18,432 nucleotides of DNA from an uncultured Lachnospiraceae bacterium (lineage in GTDB: Bacteria > Bacillota > Clostridia > Lachnospirales > Lachnospiraceae). Location: assembly GCA_905201915.1 (NCBI GenBank), contig CAJKQE010000038.1:1-18432 (forward strand), read 5' to 3'. Shown piece by piece: positions 13,556 to 18,432 of this stretch (its first letter is position 1; every line of letters begins with the position of its first letter). A program made the translations under genes and the position numbers. Below the pieces are notes generated by a model. That model saw nothing but the letters and a program-made list of their open reading frames with translations, ran no database searches and was not told the DNA's origin.

Positions 13556-14316
13556 TCTGTTGCACCTCCTCCAGCCAGAACAGTAAGGGCGTTGGAAATC
13601 TTTTCATACATCTGCTGTCTGGTATGATTTCCTCTGTAAATCTGATGAAAGACCTCACCGTCCTTGATAAAAAGAACACGCTTTGCATGACTTGCCGCTT
13701 TCACAGAATGTGTTACCATCAAAATGGTCTGTCCTTCCTCATTTACTGTAGAAAACAATTCTAACAATTCATCTGTAGATTTGGAGTCTAAGGCACCTGT
13801 AGGCTCATCTGCCAGAATAAGCTTGGGATTGGTAATCAAGGCACGGGCTACTGCTGCTCTCTGTTTCTGGCCTCCTGAAACTTCATAAGGATATTTTTCC
13901 AAAATTGCTGTAATTCCCAGTTTTTCTGCAATAGGCGCCAATCTATATTCCATCTCCTTGTGTCCCTTTCCACTTAATACCAACGGTAAAAAAATGTTAT
14001 CTTTAATAGAAAAAGTATCTAAAAGATTAAATTCCTGAAATACAAAACCCAGATTTTCTCTGCGGAAGGTGGAAAGCTCTGCCTCTTTAATCTTTGACAT
14101 ATCTTTTCCATCCAGACACACTGTTCCTTTGGTAGGTTTATCAAGAGCTGCCAAAATGTTTAAAAGCGTTGTTTTTCCGGAACCTGACTCTCCCATAATC
14201 GCCGTATACTCCCCTTCTTCTGCGCTGAAATTTACATTTCGAAGGGCTTCTACCTGATTTCCTCCAAATCGTGTCGTATATATTTTCTTTAAATTCTTTA
14301 CTTCTAAAATTGCCAT
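13552..14316 (-). CDS. BceA-type ABC transporter ATP-binding protein
   Basis: The ATPase partner of the BceB-like permease, 254 residues, of the MacB/LolD/BceA branch. Walker A GESGSGKTT is at 42-50, the Q-loop QEFNLLDTFS at 94-103, the signature VSGGQKQRAAVARAL at 146-160, Walker B LILADEPTGALDS at 166-178 and the switch histidine at 203. MAILEVKNLKKIYTTRFGGN is a typical N-terminus. The ATG at 14316 has AGGAGGAAA upstream. It is the first gene of the bceAB transcript, whose control region lies in the 110-bp gap after the kinase gene. Confidence 0.95.
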   Translation of the reverse strand: MAILEVKNLKKIYTTRFGGNQVEALRNVNFSAEEGEYTAIMGESGSGKTTLLNILAALDKPTKGTVCLDGKDMSKIKEAELSTFRRENLGFVFQEFNLLDTFSIKDNIFLPLVLSGKGHKEMEYRLAPIAEKLGITAILEKYPYEVSGGQKQRAAVARALITNPKLILADEPTGALDSKSTDELLELFSTVNEEGQTILMVTHSVKAASHAKRVLFIKDGEVFHQIYRGNHTRQQMYEKISNALTVLAGGGATE

Positions 14317-14346
14317 CTCGTTTTCCTCCTTGCTTTGTTCAATAGC

Positions 14347-14415
14347 ATTGTATCAAAAAAGGGAAATGCCTCGCCATAACTTCCGCTTACATTTCCCCTG
14401 TTTCATCTTACATTT
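14347..14415 (-). promoter_or_regulatory. bceAB promoter with response-regulator repeats
   Basis: AAATGTAAG occurs twice on the minus strand (14386-14394 and 14407-14415), 21 bp from start to start, which is two helical turns. A -10 (TACAAT, 14347-14352) lies downstream and no recognisable -35 is present, as expected for an activator-dependent promoter. The repeats are good candidates for binding by the BceR-like regulator encoded just upstream. Confidence 0.5.
14361..14397 (-). terminator. terminator of the BceRS-type genes
   Basis: GGGAAATG and CATTTCCC (14361-14368 with 14390-14397) enclose 21 bases, with six U following on the minus strand. It lies 30 bp beyond the kinase stop codon. One copy of a direct repeat in the bceAB control region forms part of its stem. 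Confidence 0.75.
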
Positions 14416-14426
14416 TTGAAAGATTA

Positions 14427-15419
14427 TTATTCAATTTCTAACTTTTTTCTCTTTAAATCCAGAATAATCTCTGTACCTTTATAAATTTCAGACTCAGCCC
14501 GAATTCCATAGCCCAACTTTTCACAAATCCTTTTGCATAAATACAAACCTATTCCACTTGCCTTTTTATCTTGTCTTCCATTATATCCTGTATAACCCTT
14601 TTCAAAAATTCTCGGCAAATCTTCTTTGGCAATTCCAATTCCTGTATCTTTCACCACCAAAAGCTGCTCTGGTTTCCACTCTAAAGAAATGCGGCCTCCC
14701 GGCTTTGTATATTTTAAAGAATTAGACAATAACTGCTCAATGACAAATAATAACCATTTTTCATCAGTAAGCACAACTGCATTGGTTGTTTCATATTCCA
14801 GTCGTATCTTTTTACGGATAAACTGCGGTGCAAATCTGCGTACCGCCTGCTTAATAATACTGTCCAGAGAATATTCCCGAAAAACATAATCTTTTTCGCT
14901 GCTATCCAGACGCAGATAACAAAGCACCATTTCCACATACTGCTCAATACGCATTAAGTCAGCCCCAATTTCTCTGGAAAATTCGCTATCCTCAGACTGC
15001 AGCTTTAGGTACATGGATGCTATAGGTGTCTTAATCTGATGAACCCATAAAGTATAATACTCCAGCATATCCAACTCTTTTTCATTATATACGTTTTCCA
15101 TATTTTGTATATTCTCATACAAACGTTCCACAATTTTTTCGTATTCCGCTTCCAATCCTCCTTCTGCCTTTGGTAAATTTTCCAGTAAAAATTCTTTCTG
15201 ATTTACAGCTCTTTCCAGCTGTATATATTTCTGACGAAATTTAGTAAACTGAAAAATCAAAACAGCTATTCCAAAAACGCCTCCCACACATACTGCATAA
15301 AAAGCCGCATGAAGAGGAATTTGATACATGAAAAAAAGGCAGAAAAAGACAGATGAAAATAAGAGATAAAAGAGAATTTTTCCCCATTGTTTCTTTATAT
15401 ATTTCTTAAACATGTCCAT
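14427..15419 (-). CDS. BceS-type intramembrane-sensing histidine kinase
   Basis: A 330-residue sensor kinase. Two membrane helices at about 14-32 and 37-58 are joined by a loop of only a few residues, so it has no extracellular sensor domain. That is the mark of intramembrane-sensing kinases of the BceS family, which take their signal from the associated BceAB transporter. The phosphoacceptor His127 lies in LWVHQIKTPIASM. ATP-binding motifs are the N box EQLLSNSLKYTKPGG at 228-242, G1 KDTGIGIA at 257-264 and G2 ASGIGLYLC at 287-295. AAGGAG precedes the ATG at 15419, 18 bp after the response-regulator stop. Confidence 0.94.
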   Translation of the reverse strand: MDMFKKYIKKQWGKILFYLLFSSVFFCLFFMYQIPLHAAFYAVCVGGVFGIAVLIFQFTKFRQKYIQLERAVNQKEFLLENLPKAEGGLEAEYEKIVERLYENIQNMENVYNEKELDMLEYYTLWVHQIKTPIASMYLKLQSEDSEFSREIGADLMRIEQYVEMVLCYLRLDSSEKDYVFREYSLDSIIKQAVRRFAPQFIRKKIRLEYETTNAVVLTDEKWLLFVIEQLLSNSLKYTKPGGRISLEWKPEQLLVVKDTGIGIAKEDLPRIFEKGYTGYNGRQDKKASGIGLYLCKRICEKLGYGIRAESEIYKGTEIILDLKRKKLEIE

Positions 15420-15437
15420 AGTCCTCTCCTTATAAGC

Positions 15438-16112
15438 TTAATTGGCAATCGTATACCCCATTCCTACCTTCGTAGTAATAAATCCGGAAAGCCCTGCCTG
15501 ATCCAACTTTTTTCTCAAACGATTTACATTGACACTTAATGTGTTTTCATCTACAAAACTGTCATTTTCCCACAATTTTTCCATAAGGCGTTCCCTGCTT
15601 ACAATTTTTCCCTTATTCTCCATCAAAGTCTGCAAAATCCGGTATTCATTCTTTGTCAGTTCAATTTTTTCATTCTGATAAAAAAGAACTGCCTCTGCTG
15701 TATTTAAAAGAGCTCCTTTATGCTCCAGAACCGAAACCTGTCCCGCATAATCATAACTTCTTCTAAGCAATGCCTGTATCTTCGCAGTCAGCACAGACAA
15801 ATCAAAAGGTTTTGCCACAAAATCATCTCCACCCATTTGAATTGCCATCACAATATTCATATTATCCGATGCAGAAGAAATAAATAAAACAGGAATTGGA
15901 GAAATTTTTCTAATTTCCTGACACCAATAATAGCCATTAAAGAAAGGAAGTGTAATGTCCATTAAAACAAGATGAGGATTATATGCAGAAAATTCTGTCA
16001 TTACATCTGCAAATTTTTCCACACATTGCGCCTGTAAATTCCACGTTTCCAAATGCTTCTTAATGGCATGGGCAATATCCATATCATCTTCTACAATTAA
16101 AATACGATACAT
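15438..16112 (-). CDS. BceR-type OmpR-family response regulator
   Basis: A 224-residue response regulator. The receiver domain has the acidic pocket Asp9/Asp10, the phosphoacceptor Asp52 (VLMDITLPFFNG), Ser80 at the switch position and Lys101 (FVAKPFD). The C-terminal half is an OmpR-type winged helix (KIELTKNEYRILQTLMENKG, then DENTLSVNVNRLRKKLDQAG). It pairs with the intramembrane-sensing kinase just downstream. AAGGAGA lies before the ATG. Its likely target is the direct-repeat site upstream of bceAB. It starts the bceRS transcript; I see no clear promoter in the gap upstream. Confidence 0.95.
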   Translation of the reverse strand: MYRILIVEDDMDIAHAIKKHLETWNLQAQCVEKFADVMTEFSAYNPHLVLMDITLPFFNGYYWCQEIRKISPIPVLFISSASDNMNIVMAIQMGGDDFVAKPFDLSVLTAKIQALLRRSYDYAGQVSVLEHKGALLNTAEAVLFYQNEKIELTKNEYRILQTLMENKGKIVSRERLMEKLWENDSFVDENTLSVNVNRLRKKLDQAGLSGFITTKVGMGYTIAN

Positions 16113-16160
16113 AAATCTGTCTCCTTGTTCGTTCTGGTATATATATGAATTTTAAAGAAA

Positions 16161-16199
16161 GCTGCCGCTTCACGATTTATTAATCGTTAAAGCGACAGC
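16161..16199 (-). terminator. hairpin terminator upstream of the BceR-type gene
   Basis: A long hairpin pairs 16161-16170 with 16190-16199 and continues inward (ACGATT/AATCGT). Two positions pair only as G-U on the minus strand, so it is selected for minus-strand RNA. The following U run is short (UUUCUUU). It sits 20 bp after the yjcQ-like remnant, so it was probably that gene's terminator. Confidence 0.6.
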
Positions 16200-16218
16200 C
16201 CCAAAATAACCATTTTAT

Positions 16219-16362
16219 TTATAATCCGAGGATTGTATCTTTTATCCCCTTTGCAATCCCTGCTGCCTTTTTCATCATACTATTTTCTTCAAGGTATTCC
16301 AAACCTTTTAAGGTAATAAATGGATTATATAATTTTAAAATTATCCATCTGTTTCTCTCTTT
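16219..16362 (-). pseudogene. 3' remnant of a yjcQ-like gene
   Basis: Minus-strand codons here read FITLKGLEYLEENSMMKKAA followed by GIAKGIKDTILGL and a stop at 16219-16221. This matches the C-terminal helix-turn-helix end of YjcQ-family proteins (TxKGxxYLxEN...AKxIK), which are about 100 residues and common in phages and mobile DNA. There is no start codon, ribosome binding site or N-terminal half; an in-frame stop lies at 16363. It is therefore a truncated remnant. Confidence 0.6.
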
Positions 16363-16482
16363 TTAACTTACTTCATCTTCTGTGACAATAATCACCTGAT
16401 ATGTCATTCCCCAGCCCCTATCTCTTCTTTCGGTAGCTTCGTAATTCGGCAACTTATTGTATATTTGAGTAATTTCATTATA
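16363..16482 (-). pseudogene. unrecognised C-terminal ORF fragment
   Basis: A 39-codon open frame in the same frame as the yjcQ-like remnant, ending at a TAA at 16363. It reads YNEITQIYNKLPNYEATERR and ends GMTYQVIIVTEDEVS. The composition looks protein-like, but it has no start codon and I do not recognise a family. It may be the tail of a lost gene from the same mobile segment. Confidence 0.3.
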
Positions 16483-16617
16483 TCATTTCTGTTTTCATTT
16501 TCAACAGAATATTCTTCCTTTTCTATAACAAGCAAATACGTGCTTCTGCACTTATCCAATTATATATTCTAAATTATTAGCTTCATATTCCAAATATATA
16601 TGGTCTGTACTTTTTCG

Positions 16618-16692
16618 TTGTAATTAGTTCGGAAATCAGTTATTATAAGAATAATTACAAACTTATTGTATTTACAAGTTATGATTTCATAA
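16618..16692. promoter_or_regulatory. cluster of palindromes upstream of the XRE regulator
   Basis: Three dyads lie in an AT-rich gene-free stretch: TTGTAATTA/TAATTACAA (16618-16626 with 16652-16660), a 21-bp dyad with AACTT/AAGTT ends (16660-16680), and TTATGATTTCATAA (16679-16692). They could be operators for the XRE regulator. The rest of 16483-16779 holds no gene that I can see. Confidence 0.3.
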
Positions 16693-16779
16693 TCTTTTCT
16701 ATTATATTGTAGTACGTATTCCATAATCCATCAATACTACAGTTTATTTTCATAACTTTTTTTAAACAGGAGAATTATT

Positions 16780-17163
16780 ATGACAATTTATGAAAGATAT
16801 TGCATGCTTCGTGATGAACGAGGATTAAAAGATGCGACCGTTGCAAGCATAGCCAATATAGGAAAGTCTACTTTCTCTGACTGGAAATCTGGTCGAAGTA
16901 TACCTAAAAACGAAAAACTTGTTAAGATAGCAAATGCTCTTGAAGTATCTTTAGATTTCTTAATGACAGGAGAAGAAAAAGAATGTAGAGAAAAGTATTA
17001 CCTAAACGATGAAACCGCAGAAATGGTACAGACCTTATTTAAAAATAAACCTCTTCGTGTACTTTTTGACGCTGCCAAGGATGCTTCACCTGAAGATTTG
17101 AAAACTACTTATGACATACTTATGGCATTGAAAAAGAAAGAACGTGGAAATAATGTCCATTAG
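16780..17163 (+). CDS. XRE-family transcriptional regulator
   Basis: A 127-residue protein with an N-terminal helix-turn-helix of the Cro/CI (XRE) type at about 3-62: TIYERYCMLRDERGLKDATV, then ANIGKSTFSDWKSGRSIPKN with the recognition helix, then LVKIANALEVSLDFLMTG. A C-terminal segment (VLFDAAKDASPEDLKTTYDI) resembles the tails of small phage-type repressors of this bacterial group. AGGAG lies 7 bases before the ATG. It is the first gene of a plus-strand pair against the minus-strand trend. It probably represses its own promoter and possibly the downstream nuclease. Confidence 0.9.
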   Translation: MTIYERYCMLRDERGLKDATVASIANIGKSTFSDWKSGRSIPKNEKLVKIANALEVSLDFLMTGEEKECREKYYLNDETAEMVQTLFKNKPLRVLFDAAKDASPEDLKTTYDILMALKKKERGNNVH

Positions 17164-17243
17164 TTGCCAAGCTAAGTATATTTTCAAAAAATGTATTTGT
17201 CAAATTGTATCAGCCTATAATAGTTATGAAAGGAGTTGTCACT

Positions 17244-17789
17244 ATGCCATTACCCAAAACAAACACCTATACACTGGAAGATATCTACTCTCTGCCGGAT
17301 GGGGAACGTGCAGAGCTGATTAATGGAAAAATTTACAACATGGCTCCACCAGGTCGTATCCACCAGAAACTTGTAATGGAACTATCCGGAACATTAAGGG
17401 AATATATAAAATCTCAGTATGGCTCTTGTGAAGTCTATCATGCACCATTTGCCGTATTTCTGGGAGAAGATAACCCAAACTACGTAGAACCTGATATTAG
17501 TGTTATTTGTGATAAAAAGAAACTTACTGACAAAGGCTGCAATGGTGCTCCTGATTTCGTGATTGAAATTGTTTCACCCAGCAGCCGTAAAATGGACTAT
17601 TCTACAAAAAACACTCTTTATTCTGATTTTGGAGTACGGGAATACTGGATTGTTGACCCTGCAAAAGAAAGAACTACTGTATATCGATACGAAGAAGACT
17701 CTGCTCCTATAATTATACCTTTTTCTATGCCTATTGCAGTAGGAACTTATCATAACCTTGTTATTACAATCGCAGAACTTTTAGACTAA
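17244..17789 (+). CDS. Uma2-family (DUF820) putative endonuclease
   Basis: A 181-residue protein of the Uma2/DUF820 family, which has a PD-(D/E)XK nuclease fold; cellular roles are mostly unknown. Family landmarks are GERAELINGKIYNMAPP at 20-36, a VEPDISVIC strand with Asp84, PDFVIEIVSPSSRKMDY at 103-119 with Glu108, and the late motif GVREYWIVDP at 130-139. Asp84 and Glu108 are the expected metal-binding acids, so the active site looks intact. I start at the ATG at 17244 because AAAGGAG lies 7 bases upstream; an earlier in-frame ATG at 17205 has none. It follows the XRE gene by 80 bp in the same direction. A TATAAT at 17216-17221 in the gap lacks a well-spaced -35. Confidence 0.88.
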   Translation: MPLPKTNTYTLEDIYSLPDGERAELINGKIYNMAPPGRIHQKLVMELSGTLREYIKSQYGSCEVYHAPFAVFLGEDNPNYVEPDISVICDKKKLTDKGCNGAPDFVIEIVSPSSRKMDYSTKNTLYSDFGVREYWIVDPAKERTTVYRYEEDSAPIIIPFSMPIAVGTYHNLVITIAELLD

Positions 17790-17865
17790 AGAAAACCGTC
17801 CCTGCTACCAACAGGAACGTACACTCATAAGCTGCCATCTGAACTTTTTCTTGATTTTAGACATG

Positions 17866-17896
17866 AAAAAGCCCCGTAAATGAAAGATTTACGGGG
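17866..17896 (-). terminator. terminator of the rpmI-rplT operon
   Basis: A perfect 10-bp stem CCCCGTAAAT/ATTTACGGGG (17872-17881 with 17887-17896) with a 5-base loop is followed by five U on the minus strand, 13 bp after the rplT stop. It ends the ribosomal protein transcript. Confidence 0.95.
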
Positions 17897-17909
17897 TCTG
17901 AAAATTTCA

Positions 17910-18266
17910 TTACGCTAATTTAGATTTTGCTAATTCTGCTAATGTAGCAAATCCAGCAGCATCATTGATAGCCATGTCAGCTAATACTTTTCTGTTTAAA
18001 TCAACGTTAGCTAATTTTAAACCGTACATAAATTTGCTGTAGGATAATCCGTTCATTCTTGCAGCAGCATTGATACGTGCAATCCATAACTGTCTGAACT
18101 GACGTTTTCTCTGTTTTCTGCCTGCGTAAGAACTTGTTAAAGCTCTCATAACAGACTGTTTTGCTACTCTGTACTGTTTGGAACGGGCTCCTCTGTAACC
18201 TTTAGCCAGTTTTAATACTCTATTGTGTTTTTTCTTAGCGTTTAATCCGCCTTTAATTCTTGCCAT
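17910..18266 (-). CDS. rplT: 50S ribosomal protein L20
   Basis: L20 is an early-assembly 23S rRNA-binding protein of the large subunit and, in many bacteria, the translational autoregulator of the infC-rpmI-rplT operon. The 118 residues are full length. It begins MARIKGGLNAKKKHNRVLKL and contains the strongly conserved KGYRGARSKQYRVAK, RKRQFRQLWIARINAAAR and NGLSYSKFM segments. AGGAGG precedes the ATG. It lies 44 bp downstream of rpmI, as in nearly all bacteria, and ends at a strong terminator. This is the most conserved core gene in the window. Confidence 0.98.
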   Translation of the reverse strand: MARIKGGLNAKKKHNRVLKLAKGYRGARSKQYRVAKQSVMRALTSSYAGRKQRKRQFRQLWIARINAAARMNGLSYSKFMYGLKLANVDLNRKVLADMAINDAAGFATLAELAKSKLA

Positions 18267-18310
18267 TCTTAATTTCCTCCTATATTAAACACATACTTAC
18301 ACACAAACGA

Positions 18311-18432
18311 TTAGATGTAAGGTAAGATTTTTTTCATGTTCTTTACATTAGTTGCATCTGTAATAGCTGCTTTTCTAAGATTTCTCTTTCTTTTCTGAGA
18401 TTTCTTTGTTAAGATATGGCTCTTATAAGCTT
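18311..18432 (-). CDS. rpmI: 50S ribosomal protein L35, 5' part cut by window
   Basis: The last 40 codons of L35 run off the window end. The visible part reads AYKSHILTKKSQKRKRNLRK and ends NVKNMKKILPYI, the typical C-terminus of L35, with the basic KKSQKRKRNLR stretch. The start codon and about 25 N-terminal residues are outside. It precedes rplT by 44 bp in one operon; infC is expected further upstream. Confidence 0.95.
   Translation of the reverse strand, partial: AYKSHILTKKSQKRKRNLRKAAITDATNVKNMKKILPYI

Noticed and set aside
17800..17835. Possible terminator after the Uma2 gene
   Set aside because: The CGTCCCTG/CAGGAACG pairing is short and imperfect and no U run follows directly.

Overview
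The window looks like a chromosomal segment of a low-GC Gram-positive anaerobe, most likely a Lachnospiraceae/Blautia-type Clostridia. The basis is an rnf operon in the clostridial C-D-G order, a BceRSAB-type peptide-sensing module, strong AGGAGG ribosome binding sites, and ribosomal proteins L35 and L20 that match this group. The genus is inferred from gene content and protein style, not from a database search. Almost every gene lies on the minus strand. The only plus-strand genes are the short regulator/nuclease pair at about 16.8-17.8 kb.

Layout in transcription order (right to left). rpmI (cut by the window end) and rplT close a core translation operon with a clear terminator. Next is an accessory island (about 16.2-17.8 kb) with a plus-strand XRE regulator, a Uma2-family nuclease, and minus-strand remnants including a yjcQ-like 3' end. 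A four-gene BceR-BceS-BceA-BceB module follows (11.5-16.1 kb). The bceRS terminator is folded into the control region of bceAB, which carries two direct repeats 21 bp apart. Then comes a five-gene peptide/nickel-type ABC importer (solute-binding lipoprotein, two permeases, two ATPases) that ends with a DJ-1/PfpI-like protein lacking the usual catalytic cysteine. Its promoter carries a large inverted repeat across the -35 element.

The DJ-1 gene runs into a 169-bp MITE-like palindromic element that contains its stop codon. Beyond the element lies a CsoR/CstR-family repressor with a Cys-Tyr-Cys triad. Below it is a 384-bp gene-free stretch with a probable structured small RNA (or tiny ORF), a strong terminator, and a second hairpin with an extended -10 promoter in its loop. 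A small membrane-anchored protein and a CDP-alcohol phosphatidyltransferase (PgsA-like) follow, then an EFR1-type flavodoxin/ferredoxin protein with its own good promoter and terminator. The last genes are rnfC, rnfD and the first part of rnfG, subunits of the ion-pumping ferredoxin:NAD+ oxidoreductase. The rest of that operon lies left of the window.

The items most worth a second look are the palindromic element and its junction with the DJ-1 gene, the small-RNA candidate at about 4.94-5.12 kb, the operator-like repeats at the importer promoter (possibly linked to the CsoR-family protein), and the terminator/activator-site overlap in the bce module. No large undescribed multi-gene system is evident.
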